A stretch of DNA of 40,066 nt from Candidatus Poribacteria bacterium (GTDB lineage: Bacteria; Abyssobacteria; SURF-5): the NCBI GenBank assembly GCA_016215705.1, contig JACRIR010000083.1, positions 1-40,066 on the forward strand, given 5' to 3'. Numbering within the stretch: the first letter of the stretch is position 1; each line of letters opens with the position of its first letter. The notes under the pieces are model-generated. The model was not told where the DNA came from and did not search any database. It worked only from the letters and a program-made list of their open reading frames with translations. Shown here piece after piece: positions 7,731 to 15,840 of this stretch. A program made the translations under genes and the position numbers.

Positions 7731-10373
7731 ATGCATAGAAATTTGGGCTGGCGCTTCGGCATAATCGGCGCCGTGGTCATGCTCGCTTTCTGGTACATCT
7801 ATCCCACGGTCCGTTGGTCCACGCTGGACAGTCCACAGCGCAAAGCGCTGACGGAGGAATACAGGCGCTATGACGCAGCGCATCCCGCCCCCACGTTTTC
7901 GGAGGAAATGAATACATATTTCTCCCGGTGGTACAGGGGCGACAAGGCAAAAGTGGTGAATCTCGGACTCGACCTGCAGGGCGGCATGCATCTGGTGCTG
8001 GAGGTCGATGCGGACGCGGCCATTACAAATGAAATGGTTCGCCTCAAGGATAGTTTGCGCCGACAATTCATAAAGAGCCGCGTCATGGTCGGCTCGATGA
8101 GCGTCGAGAATCGCAAAATTGTTGTTCCCCTCGGGACCTCGCCGGAGGATGAAGTCAAGAAGGTAATAAATGACTACTCGGCGGAGCTGAACGTGGAAAG
8201 CGCGGACGGGAAGCTCCTGGTCTCGATGGAAGAGAAACGGTTTGAGTATCTTTGGACTATTTCCGTGAAGCAAGCGCTCGAGACCATCCGGAATCGCATA
8301 GACGAATTCGGTGTGGCCGAACCGGTCATTCAACGTGAGGGAGAGGATCGCATACTGGTTCAGCTTCCGGGAATAGAAGACCCCGAGCGTGTAATCGACC
8401 TACTTGGGCGCACTGCGCAACTCAGCTTTCATATCGTGGTTGAAGGGCCGGCCTCCCAAGAGCAAATACTCGCCAAGTATAACCAGCGACTTCCGCAAGA
8501 CTCGTTTCTTGCGCCCCTGAGCCGGAAAGAAACAAAAGGGAGCGGGCTGTACTATCTGCTTGAAAAAGAAGCTCAAGTGACAGGCGCCGATCTCGTCGAT
8601 GCCCGCATCGGCACGGATGATCTTGGACGCCCCGCAGTCGATTTTCAGTTAAGCAGCGGTGGCGCGAATGCGTTCGAGAAACTGACCGAAGCGAACCTTT
8701 ATAAGCAGTTGGCAATCGTCCTTGATAACGAAGTAGAGTCGGCCCCTTCCATCAGGTCTCGCATTTCGCAGCGCGGCCAGATAACCGGCCACTTCACTGC
8801 CCAGGAGGCCGAAGACCTCGCAATCGTTCTGCGCTCGGGCGCTCTTCCAGCCCCCGTGCGAATCATCGAACAGCGAACCGTCGGTCCAACGCTCGGGATC
8901 GAGTCCATAAAGTACGGGCTTAGAGCCTCGCTCATAAGCTTCATCGTGGTGGCCGGCTTCATGATTGTTTATTACCGGGTGGCGGGAGCTATCGCTGATT
9001 TAGCCTTGTTCCTGAACATCATTCTGCTGATGGCTTTCATGGCGTATTTTCGGGCCACGCTTACGGTGCCCGGTATTGGCGGCATCGTTCTCACCATCGG
9101 TATGGCCGTTGACGCAAATGTGCTGGTGTTCGAGCGTATCCGTGAAGAGCTTCAAAAAGGCAAGACGCTGCGTTCGGCGATAGACGCCGGCTATGCAAAG
9201 GCGTTCCTTCCGATCTTTGATGGGAATCTCACTACCCTCATTACGGCAGCGGTTCTGTTCCAATTCGGCACCGGCCCCGTCAAGGGGTTTGCGGTCACGT
9301 TGAGTGTCGGTTTGATCATAAGCATGTTCACTGCGCTCTTTGTGACGCGCGCCGTATTCGACTTTCTTACCGAGCGCAAGTGGGTGACTCGGTTGAGCAT
9401 GCTCCAGGTCTTCAAGAAGCTGACCAATATAGGTTTCGTCTCCAAGCGCTACGTCGCAATTGCGATATCCCTCGTTGCGCTCGCAATCGGGATGGGAACG
9501 TTTGTCATCCGGGGGAATGACAACATGGGCGTTGACTTCGTACCCGGCACCATGGTTCAAGTCAGGTTCCAACAGCCTGTAACGACGGAGGCCGTAAGAA
9601 ATGCTGTTTCCAAGTCTGCCCTGGGCGAAACCGTGATTCAGCAGTATGGAAGCCCGCTTGACATCCTTATCCGAACCACGGGCACACGAACGGATCGCGC
9701 TTCGGACACGAAGGGAACTGCAACTCTCGTGGGGGAGAAGATCGCGAATGCCCTCCGCGAGAACATGCAAACCCCGTTCGAGGTCGAGCGGACGGAAGAA
9801 GTGGGAGCCGCAGTGAGCGCCGACCTTCGCAACAAGGCGCTCTTGGCAATCCTTTACTCTACCATCGGCATTCTCGTTTACGTCGCCCTGCGGTTTGAAT
9901 TCCGGTTTGGGCTCGGGGGGGTTGTGGCGCTGTTCCACGACGTGCTGATAACGATGGGCGCTCTTGCGCTCACGGGGCGACAGATTCAACTGCCGGTTGT
10001 GGCCGCGCTCCTGACCATTTTCGGGTATTCCATTAACGACACCATAGTCGTCTTCGACCGCATCCGTGAGAACATGAAAATGAGGCGCGGGCAGGAATTC
10101 GCCAAGCTGATTGATGGGAGCGTAAACGAAACGCTCTCGCGCACCATTATCACTTCGCTTACGGTTCTCTTTGTGGTCACGGTCCTTTACATCGTGGGAA
10201 GCGAGGTCACGCGCGATTTCGCGTTCACCCTGATTGTCGGGTTGGTCAGCGGGACATATTCCACGGTGTTCATAGCCACCCCTGTCGTTATTATCTGGCA
10301 GCAATTATTTGCGCGCAGACGCCAGGGGTTTGAGAGGGCGAAGGCTCAAAAGGGAAAACTGAGCAAGGTGTAA
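7731..10373 (+). CDS. secDF: Fused protein translocase SecDF
   Basis: Proton-driven Sec accessory protein that helps pull exported proteins across the inner membrane. SecD and SecF are fused in one 880-residue chain. The SecD half has an N-terminal membrane segment, the first periplasmic motif NLGLDLQGG (about residues 77-85), a large periplasmic domain and a six-helix block containing TIGMAVDANVLVFERIREE. The SecF half begins near residue 560 with MGVDFVPGT, a variant of the usual GIDFTGGT, and ends with a second helix block containing GYSINDTIVVFDRIRENM. ATG7731 is chosen for its GGAGGGA at 7720-7726; a TTG at 7698 is weaker. Fused SecDF is known in several phyla, while many proteobacteria have two genes. 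nadC follows 21 bases later. Confidence 0.97.
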   Translation: MHRNLGWRFGIIGAVVMLAFWYIYPTVRWSTLDSPQRKALTEEYRRYDAAHPAPTFSEEMNTYFSRWYRGDKAKVVNLGLDLQGGMHLVLEVDADAAITNEMVRLKDSLRRQFIKSRVMVGSMSVENRKIVVPLGTSPEDEVKKVINDYSAELNVESADGKLLVSMEEKRFEYLWTISVKQALETIRNRIDEFGVAEPVIQREGEDRILVQLPGIEDPERVIDLLGRTAQLSFHIVVEGPASQEQILAKYNQRLPQDSFLAPLSRKETKGSGLYYLLEKEAQVTGADLVDARIGTDDLGRPAVDFQLSSGGANAFEKLTEANLYKQLAIVLDNEVESAPSIRSRISQRGQITGHFTAQEAEDLAIVLRSGALPAPVRIIEQRTVGPTLGIESIKYGLRASLISFIVVAGFMIVYYRVAGAIADLALFLNIILLMAFMAYFRATLTVPGIGGIVLTIGMAVDANVLVFERIREELQKGKTLRSAIDAGYAKAFLPIFDGNLTTLITAAVLFQFGTGPVKGFAVTLSVGLIISMFTALFVTRAVFDFLTERKWVTRLSMLQVFKKLTNIGFVSKRYVAIAISLVALAIGMGTFVIRGNDNMGVDFVPGTMVQVRFQQPVTTEAVRNAVSKSALGETVIQQYGSPLDILIRTTGTRTDRASDTKGTATLVGEKIANALRENMQTPFEVERTEEVGAAVSADLRNKALLAILYSTIGILVYVALRFEFRFGLGGVVALFHDVLITMGALALTGRQIQLPVVAALLTIFGYSINDTIVVFDRIRENMKMRRGQEFAKLIDGSVNETLSRTIITSLTVLFVVTVLYIVGSEVTRDFAFTLIVGLVSGTYSTVFIATPVVIIWQQLFARRRQGFERAKAQKGKLSKV

Positions 10374-10394
10374 GAACGCTGAAGCGAGCCGGCG

Positions 10395-11324
10395 ATGAAT
10401 TTTCTCGAGGTATGCCGCCTGGTTGACGAGGCCCTGAGCGAAGACCTGGGGGCCGGGGACCTGACCACCGACGTTATTGTGCCTCCTGCCGCAATGGCAT
10501 GCGGTGAGATTGTGTCCCGATCCGCAGGAGTTGTCGCCGGAATCCCGGTCGCGGGCCTGTGTTTTCGACGTCTCGACTCGCGCATTGACTTTCAACAGGC
10601 AGTCGAAGACGGCGCGCGCGTTTCGCGAAATCATATTCTTGCGCGGGTTTCAGGCCCGGCAGGTCCCATCCTCAAAGCTGAAAGAGTTGCGCTCAACTTC
10701 GTTCAGCGACTTTCCGGAATTGCCACGCTTACCTCCAGATTTGTGGCCGCTGTCGAAGGATACCCCGTACGGATACTTGACACGAGAAAAACGACTCCCT
10801 GTCTGCGAATCCTCGAAAAATATGCCGTGCGCGCGGGTGGCGGCTTTAACCACAGGCTCGGGTTGTACGACGGGATTCTGATAAAAGACAACCACCTGAA
10901 ATTCCGGCGTACGGAAGGGGCAGCATGTTCGGCGGGGGCGGTCAGGGCGGCGGTGTCCGCTGCGAAAAGAGCCGCGAAACACCTTCACAAGATCGAGGTT
11001 GAGGCGGAAACGCTGGACGAGGTTAAAGAGGCAATTGACGCCGGCGCCGACGCGATCCTGTTGGACAACATGGACATTGAGACGCTGGCCGACGCCGTTG
11101 AAATCGTGCGCCGCTCGAGAAAAGGAATCATGCTGGAGGCGTCGGGAAACGTATCGATCAAGAACGTTCGCAAAATTGCTTCCACCGGCGTCGACGCAAT
11201 TTCCGTTGGCGCACTCACGCATTCAGCGCCCGTGCTCGACGTTGCGCTCGAACTTCGGCCCGCGAAAGAAGGCGAAAGGCGGAAGACGAAAGGCGAAAGC
11301 AAAAAAGAACAGAATGGGGAATGA
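10395..11324 (+). CDS. nadC: Nicotinate-nucleotide pyrophosphorylase (carboxylating)
   Basis: Makes nicotinate mononucleotide from quinolinate and phosphoribosyl pyrophosphate in NAD synthesis. Family blocks are present in order: EDLGAGDLTTD at the N-terminus, ERVALNFVQRLSGIAT, the substrate-binding DTRKTTPCLRILEKYAV, KDNHLKF, EVEAETLDEV and LLDNMD. The catalytic core ends near residue 290 (ALELRPAKE). The remaining tail of about 19 Lys/Glu/Arg-rich residues is encoded by a degenerate 7-bp repeat (11269-11303) and looks like repeat DNA read through to the next stop. The rest of the protein looks fully functional. It follows secDF closely and may share its transcript. Confidence 0.96.
   Translation: MNFLEVCRLVDEALSEDLGAGDLTTDVIVPPAAMACGEIVSRSAGVVAGIPVAGLCFRRLDSRIDFQQAVEDGARVSRNHILARVSGPAGPILKAERVALNFVQRLSGIATLTSRFVAAVEGYPVRILDTRKTTPCLRILEKYAVRAGGGFNHRLGLYDGILIKDNHLKFRRTEGAACSAGAVRAAVSAAKRAAKHLHKIEVEAETLDEVKEAIDAGADAILLDNMDIETLADAVEIVRRSRKGIMLEASGNVSIKNVRKIASTGVDAISVGALTHSAPVLDVALELRPAKEGERRKTKGESKKEQNGE
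11269..11303 (+). repeat. 7-bp tandem repeat inside the nadC 3' end
   Basis: Five heptads are in register: AAGGCGA, AAGGCGG, AAGACGA, AAGGCGA, AAGCAAA. The same word family (GGCGAAA, GGGCAAA) recurs at 38845-38879 and 39857-39877. Because seven is not a multiple of three, a change of one copy would shift the nadC reading frame after its conserved core. Confidence 0.65.
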
Positions 11325-11370
11325 TTATTGTCAGGAAGACGGGAATCGATGGCCATTGTTCGCGAAGTGG

Positions 11371-11390
11371 ATTCCCGTTTTCGCGGGAAT
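11371..11390. repeat. REP-like palindrome ATTCCCG-N6-CGGGAAT
   Basis: ATTCCCG (11371-11377) and CGGGAAT (11384-11390) are perfect inverted arms around TTTTCG. Together with the flanking TGG and GACG this matches a palindrome that is very common between genes in many bacteria. It lies between nadC and birA. Confidence 0.7.
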
Positions 11391-11445
11391 GACGTAAAGA
11401 AGCCGAAACGACGCAGAGAAGCGGGAATGAGAAGAGGACGGGAGA

Positions 11446-12456
11446 ATGGCAAAAAGGGAGTGTCCTCGCCGGGGACATGATTCCGTGGAAAAAGAAGTCC
11501 TTGGCATCCTCCGCCGTGCTGTGGGTGAGTATGTGTCAGGAGGCATCATGAGCCGGCGGCTGGGCGTCTCGCGGGCTGCCGTATGGAAAGCAGTCGAAAG
11601 TTTGCGAAAGAAAGAGTTCCGCATCGGCTCGCGTCCGAATCTTGGCTACATATTGGTGCACGGACCAAGACACATTGTCGGGCTGGACATTGAGACGGGC
11701 CTGGGCGTCTCCGCAATCGGGAAGTCGGTCGTCTCTTTCGACTCGGTTTCCTCGACCATCGACGTCGCCGCCTCGTTCGCCCGAAACGGCTCTCCCGAGG
11801 GGACGGTCGTTGTCGCAGAGTCTCAAACCGGCGGCCGCGGACGGCTCGGGCGGAGATGGAGTTCTCCCGCCGGCTGCGGTATCTGGTGCTCGATCATTCT
11901 GAAGCCCGCAGTTTCTCCGCGTGACGCGCCGAAGCTCACGCTTCTGATTGCAGTGGCGGTGGCCCGAGTGCTGAGCGAAGAATATCGGATCAATGCTCGA
12001 ATCAAGTGGCCGAATGACGTCGTCGTCCGCAAGCGCAAAATCTGCGGCGCGCTGACGGAGCTTGTGGCCGAACAGGACGCCATCAGGTATGTGATCGCGA
12101 GTTTCGGCCTCAATGTGAATCAGTCGCCTTGCATGTTCCCGCCCGAGCTTGCAGAGACTGCGACTTCGATGCGAATCGAGAAAGGTCGGAGACTGGACAG
12201 GCCCGAGGTCCTTCGCTCGGTGCTCCGTGAGTTCGACGCGGAATATGCGCAATTCAGAAATGACGGCGGTGTCCGTATTCTGGAGGAGTGGAGGGGGCTC
12301 TCATGCACGCTGGGAAAACGCGTGCGAGTCGAGTTGAGAGAAGAACGTGTGGAAGGCGTCGCGAAAGATATCGGGGGTGACGGTTCGCTCATTGTGGAGA
12401 CAAGAGGAGGCGCTCTGCGATCAGTCGCGTATGGCGACGTAACCCTGCTGCGTTGA
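11446..12456 (+). CDS. birA: Bifunctional biotin ligase / biotin operon repressor BirA
   Basis: Attaches biotin to the acetyl-CoA carboxylase carrier protein and, through an N-terminal winged helix, probably represses biotin genes. The helix-turn-helix lies at about residues 15-65 (YVSGGIMSRRLGVSRAAVWKAV). The catalytic domain has the biotinyl-AMP loop GRGRLGRRW (130-138) and the KWPNDVVV motif, and a C-terminal SH3-like domain closes the 336-residue chain. The first 13 residues are poorly conserved, so a start at GTG 11485 is possible. No biotin synthesis gene is nearby, so any DNA target lies outside the window. coaX follows after 93 bases. Confidence 0.95.
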   Translation: MAKRECPRRGHDSVEKEVLGILRRAVGEYVSGGIMSRRLGVSRAAVWKAVESLRKKEFRIGSRPNLGYILVHGPRHIVGLDIETGLGVSAIGKSVVSFDSVSSTIDVAASFARNGSPEGTVVVAESQTGGRGRLGRRWSSPAGCGIWCSIILKPAVSPRDAPKLTLLIAVAVARVLSEEYRINARIKWPNDVVVRKRKICGALTELVAEQDAIRYVIASFGLNVNQSPCMFPPELAETATSMRIEKGRRLDRPEVLRSVLREFDAEYAQFRNDGGVRILEEWRGLSCTLGKRVRVELREERVEGVAKDIGGDGSLIVETRGGALRSVAYGDVTLLR

Positions 12457-12549
12457 CGCTCCGGCTCAAAAGGCGGGGCTTGAGTTTGTCGGATATTGGC
12501 GACGGGCGACAGACTCAAAGGACTCGTAAACAGATAGGGGTGCTTGGCT

Positions 12550-13317
12550 ATGCTACTCGTAATAGATGTCGGCAACACTCAAACCGTGATGGGCGTCTAC
12601 GACAACGGCAACCTCCTCGTGAGCTGGAGGGTTTCAACCGACATCCGGAAGTCCGGCGATGAGTTTTGGGTGATTGTCCGCAATCTCTTCCGGGAGGCCG
12701 GCCTGGATACCACGATGATCGACGGCATCTGCATCTCCTCGGTTGTGCCGCCCTTACAGGGCGCTCTCGACGAGGTGTGCAACCGCTACTTCAAATGCAA
12801 ACCCGTGCTCGTCGAACCCGGCGTAAAGACCGGGTTGTCGATTCTCTATGATAATCCGAGAGATGTCGGCGCTGACCGAATCGTGAACGCGGTTGCCGGC
12901 GTAAGTTTGTACGGGGGGCCGCTCATTATCGTTGATTTCGGCACGGCGACCACTTTTGACGCTGTGTCATCGAAAGCGCAGTACCTGGGAGGGGCTATTG
13001 TCCCGGGGATAATCATTTCTGCGGAAGCATTGTTCCAGCGCACGGCCAAGCTCCCCCGCGTTGAACTCGTCGCCCCGAAGACGGTTATCGGCAAAGACAC
13101 TGTCTCGAGCATAAGGTCCGGCTTGGTCTTCGGATACGCTGAGCTCGTCGACGGCATGGTGCGCCGAATCAAGAAAGAGATGGAAGGCGAACCGAAGGTC
13201 ATCGCCACCGGCGGCTGCGCGGGGATCATCGCTGAGCACTCCAAGGAAATCCATGAGGTCAATCCGCTCCTCACGCTGGTCGGACTCCGAATAATCTACG
13301 AAAAGAACAAAAGCTGA
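12550..13317 (+). CDS. coaX: Type III pantothenate kinase
   Basis: Phosphorylates pantothenate, the first committed step of coenzyme A synthesis. This is the CoaX type of the ASKHA fold, which is not feedback-inhibited by CoA in studied members. The phosphate-binding motif DVGNTQTVMGVYD is at the N-terminus, with GADRIVNA and VDFGTATTFDAV in the middle and a glycine-rich ATGGCAG near the end. At 255 residues it has the usual length. ATG12550 is preferred over the TTG six bases earlier because GGGG (12537-12540) then sits nine bases upstream. The birA-coaX pair is common in many bacteria. Confidence 0.96.
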   Translation: MLLVIDVGNTQTVMGVYDNGNLLVSWRVSTDIRKSGDEFWVIVRNLFREAGLDTTMIDGICISSVVPPLQGALDEVCNRYFKCKPVLVEPGVKTGLSILYDNPRDVGADRIVNAVAGVSLYGGPLIIVDFGTATTFDAVSSKAQYLGGAIVPGIIISAEALFQRTAKLPRVELVAPKTVIGKDTVSSIRSGLVFGYAELVDGMVRRIKKEMEGEPKVIATGGCAGIIAEHSKEIHEVNPLLTLVGLRIIYEKNKS

Positions 13318-13349
13318 CGAAGGACGGACTCATGCCGGCGCGCGAACTC

Positions 13350-13378
13350 TTGTAAAACCGTGACGCATGGGCTACAAT
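13350..13378 (+). promoter_or_regulatory. Possible promoter of the lpt operon
   Basis: TTGTAA at 13350-13355 and TACAAT at 13373-13378 are separated by 17 bases. A transcript starting near 13385 would carry the 24-bp-arm hairpin (13438-13488) in its leader ahead of lptC. Confidence 0.45.
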
Positions 13379-13437
13379 GAGTTTCATGAACAATGTGCCG
13401 GCGCATCCCGAGATTCCTCGCCTTACTCCGGGGGAGG

Positions 13438-13488
13438 TGGCGCTTATTCGAGGACACCATGCAACATGGTGTCCTCGAATAAGCGCCA
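13438..13488. repeat. Hairpin family copy 1: 24-bp perfect arms, CAA loop
   Basis: Arms 13438-13461 and 13465-13488 are perfect reverse complements around CAA. The inner part is GAGGACACCATG and its complement. It is one of four related hairpins here (others at 24193, 33423 and 40007); the arm sequences differ between copies but remain paired. It lies 65 bases before the lptC start, in the probable 5' leader. Confidence 0.9.
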
Positions 13489-13553
13489 GAGTTGGCTGCC
13501 CGGAAAGAGGGGAAAGAGCTCATAACGGCGATTGCCGTGCTAAAACGGGTTTT

Positions 13554-14129
13554 ATGAATAATCTGCGCGCCACTTTGTTTTTCCTTCCCCTTGTCCTGAC
13601 GCTGTTTGTTTCGGTTTCCTGTGACCGCAAACCTGAAAAACTTGTTCCCGAAAAGGAAACCGAAGAGCTTCCCCGACAGGCCGAGGAGCCCGCAGGACTC
13701 GCACAGCAGCTTCAAGATGTCCGGTATTCACAAACAAAGGACGGCAGGCTTCAGTGGGAGCTGACTGCGAAATCGGTACAACAAGTGATCGAAGGGCCTA
13801 CGAGCATGCAAAATGTAACGATGACCTACTACGCAGCCGACGGCAAGGCCACCGTCCTTACTGCCGACTCAGGCGCGTACGACAGCGCCAGCAACAATGC
13901 GGCCCTTCGTGGCAATATCCTCGTTAAAACCTCCGACGGCGGCAGCGTGAGGACGGATGTCCTTGAATGGAATCAGAAGGCCGGTGTCCTCAGAGGGCTA
14001 GGCGAGGTGACCATCACGAAAGGGCATACAGTCATTCAAGGGAAGGGCTTTGAACTTTCACCCGAACTCGAGACTTTCAAGATGTATCATGTCAAAGGGA
14101 CAATTCATAGGGGAGATGTCAATCCATGA
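13554..14129 (+). CDS. lptC: LptC-like lipoprotein of LPS export
   Basis: Probable LptC, which passes lipopolysaccharide from the LptB2FG transporter to LptA in the periplasm. From ATG13554 the 191-residue protein starts with a hydrophobic segment ending in a lipobox (LTLFVSVSC), so it is a predicted lipoprotein rather than the single-pass membrane form of E. coli. The rest is beta-rich with repeating motifs such as TVLTADSGAYDSASNNAALRG, as in the LptA/LptC fold. The open frame extends upstream to 13377, but that part contains the hairpin repeat and is not credible protein. It overlaps lptA by ATGA. LptF, LptG and LptD are not in the window. Confidence 0.88.
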   Translation: MNNLRATLFFLPLVLTLFVSVSCDRKPEKLVPEKETEELPRQAEEPAGLAQQLQDVRYSQTKDGRLQWELTAKSVQQVIEGPTSMQNVTMTYYAADGKATVLTADSGAYDSASNNAALRGNILVKTSDGGSVRTDVLEWNQKAGVLRGLGEVTITKGHTVIQGKGFELSPELETFKMYHVKGTIHRGDVNP

Positions 14130-14674
14130 GAATTCTATTCGGATCGGCTGCTCTTGCGCTCTTTTTCCTGTTTGCTCCTCTCGCTGTGGCTGCGAACGAG
14201 ACACCCCGTGAGGAACCACAAGCAAACCAGTTGATACCGCAAGTTTCGGAAATGGAAGAACTCCGACTGATACATGCTGACTCGATGACGCTTACGCGGC
14301 AAAAGTCAAAACCACAAGTGTTTCAGGGGGCGGTCGACATAGCAATGGTCGGCAAAGACGGAAATGAAACGCGTATCAAAGCCGCGAAAGTAACTGTGTA
14401 TTACGACCAGACCCTGAAGAAAGTGGAAAGGATAGAGGCCGAAGGCCGGGTAAGGATTACCCGCCTTGATACGGTGGCTACAACTGAATTGGCAGTCTAT
14501 CGCGGCAACAAGAACACCATCGAACTACTTATCGATCCTCATGTTAAGGACTCTCGCGGAGAGCTCAGCGCCAACAAGATTATTGTCCATATGGACACCG
14601 ACGAAGTGGTCGCCGAGGGGAACGTGAGGGGGATCGTGCAGCCGGCGGCCTTTGAAGAAGCAACAAAGAAATGA
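14126..14674 (+). CDS. lptA: LptA/OstA-like periplasmic LPS-binding protein
   Basis: Periplasmic bridge protein of the lipopolysaccharide export machine. A signal peptide is clear (MRILFGSAALALFFLF, cleavage after AVAA near residue 24). The mature part of about 158 residues carries an OstA-type beta-jellyroll pattern: LRLIHADSMTLTRQ, then GAVDIAMVGKDGNETRIKA, KVTVYYDQTLKKVERIEAEG, and IIVHMDTDEVVAEGNVRG. Length is near that of E. coli LptA. It is translationally coupled on both sides: its start overlaps the lptC stop and its stop overlaps the lptB start. Confidence 0.93.
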   Translation: MRILFGSAALALFFLFAPLAVAANETPREEPQANQLIPQVSEMEELRLIHADSMTLTRQKSKPQVFQGAVDIAMVGKDGNETRIKAAKVTVYYDQTLKKVERIEAEGRVRITRLDTVATTELAVYRGNKNTIELLIDPHVKDSRGELSANKIIVHMDTDEVVAEGNVRGIVQPAAFEEATKK

Positions 14675-15480
14675 ATTCGGAAATAAATTCGCCTTCCTCA
14701 AGACCATCCCTTGTTACGTGGTCGCTTGTCAAATACTTCAAGAAGCGCAAGGTGGTGGATTCCGTCTCCCTCGAGGTCTCCTCGGGCGAAATCGTCGGGC
14801 TGCTTGGGCCTAATGGAGCCGGCAAAACGACCACCTTCAATATGGTAATAGGCCTTATCTCGCCGGACAAGGGAGAGGTGATACTTAACGGCGAGAGAAT
14901 AACCCGTCTGCCCATGTACAGACGAGCCCGAATGGGAATCGGCTATCTGCCGCAGGACTCGTCGGTTTTCAGGAAGCTATCCGTCGAGGACAACCTTCTC
15001 GCCATATTGGAGCATTCCGACTGTCCCCGCAAGCAGCGCCGCGAACGCGCGCACAGTCTGCTCGAGGAGTTCGGCATATCCCATCTCGCCAGGCAGCCGG
15101 CTTATACCCTATCAGGAGGCGAGAGGAGGAGATTGGAGATAAGTCGCTCGCTCGTCAACTCGCCTTATTTCATAATGCTCGACGAGCCTTTTTCGGGAGT
15201 CGATCCGATATCGGTCTTCAGCTTGCAAGAGCTCATAAGAAAGCTGAAAGATCGAGGTATCGGGATACTGCTGACCGACCACAGTGTGCGCGAGACGCTG
15301 GAAGTCGTCGACAGGGCATACCTCATATATGAGGGCAGGGTCGAAGTCTCCGGGAGTTCTCACGAACTTGTGACAAGTCCGCGCGCCAGACAAGTGTACC
15401 TGGGCGAACAGTTCATCTTTCATGCCCGCCGCGGCCGGCAGAAAGAACGCCCTCGACCGCCGTCTGAGCCTGCCCGATGA
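14671..15480 (+). CDS. lptB: LPS export ABC transporter ATP-binding protein LptB
   Basis: Cytosolic ATPase of the LptB2FG transporter, powering lipopolysaccharide extraction from the inner membrane. Walker A is GPNGAGKT (46-53), the Q-loop is at GYLPQDSSVFRKLSVEDN, the ABC signature is LSGGE (147-151), Walker B is FIMLDE (167-172), and the switch histidine is in LLTDHSVRETL. At 269 residues it is about 25 longer than E. coli LptB, from a short N-terminal and a basic C-terminal extension. It ends the ATGA-linked lptC-lptA-lptB operon. In many bacteria rpoN comes next; here non-coding DNA follows, then hpf. Confidence 0.97.
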   Translation: MNSEINSPSSRPSLVTWSLVKYFKKRKVVDSVSLEVSSGEIVGLLGPNGAGKTTTFNMVIGLISPDKGEVILNGERITRLPMYRRARMGIGYLPQDSSVFRKLSVEDNLLAILEHSDCPRKQRRERAHSLLEEFGISHLARQPAYTLSGGERRRLEISRSLVNSPYFIMLDEPFSGVDPISVFSLQELIRKLKDRGIGILLTDHSVRETLEVVDRAYLIYEGRVEVSGSSHELVTSPRARQVYLGEQFIFHARRGRQKERPRPPSEPAR

Positions 15481-15534
15481 GAACCCGTTCTGAATCTGCT
15501 CCTCACTTGGCAACCGGGGAATACCGAGGCATAT

Positions 15535-15594
15535 GCGAATTCATTCGCGCGGATTTTGCTGCCTTTTTCGTATCGCGCGCGCGGATGAATCTGC
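15535..15594. repeat. Imperfect inverted repeat between lptB and hpf
   Basis: Bases 15535-15551 and 15578-15594 are inverted copies, matching at 14 of 17 positions by manual alignment, around a 26-base loop that contains a T-run. It could attenuate lpt transcription, or be a remnant. The other sequence from 15481 to 15649 shows no gene. Confidence 0.45.
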
Positions 15595-15649
15595 GTCTAC
15601 TGAATTGCGAGACAGGCTCTTTTCCCTCGTTTCCGGGCGTCTGCGTCGA

Positions 15650-15679
15650 TTGACACCTTCCGTCCATAAGTGCTATAAT
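15650..15679 (+). promoter_or_regulatory. Consensus sigma-70-type promoter for hpf
   Basis: TTGACA (15650-15655) and TATAAT (15674-15679) with an 18-base spacer, the -10 box preceded by TGC. The start point near 15686 gives a leader of about 155 bases for hpf. No other promoter this strong was seen in the hpf-hprK-rapZ-ptsH-ptsI block. Confidence 0.75.
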
Positions 15680-15803
15680 TCCTAAGAGTTGCTAGGGTTC
15701 TTGCTTGCCTCTCTTTCAATACGGCCTTTCAAATGCCCAGCCCGAGACGGGCAGGGAAGACTTTCGTTTATCAACGTTGTCGGATGGTCCAGACAAACTT
15801 GGA

Positions 15804-15821
15804 GCGACTCTCGAGAGTCGC
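15804..15821. promoter_or_regulatory. 18-bp perfect palindrome in the hpf leader
   Basis: GCGACTCTCGAGAGTCGC is perfectly self-complementary, lies downstream of the promoter and ends six bases before the AAGGAG ribosome-binding site of hpf. It could be an operator or an RNA hairpin that limits ribosome access. No T-run follows, so it is not an intrinsic terminator. Confidence 0.55.
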
Positions 15822-15840
15822 AACGACAAGGAGCTTGCGC

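Noticed and set aside
9000-10304. Minus-strand open frame of 434 codons opposite secDF
   Set aside because: Antisense of clearly conserved SecDF coding sequence; composition rich in His, Arg and Asp as expected for a shadow frame.
13377-13553. N-terminal extension of lptC up to 13377
   Set aside because: This part translates the hairpin repeat; starting at 13554 gives a normal lipoprotein signal.
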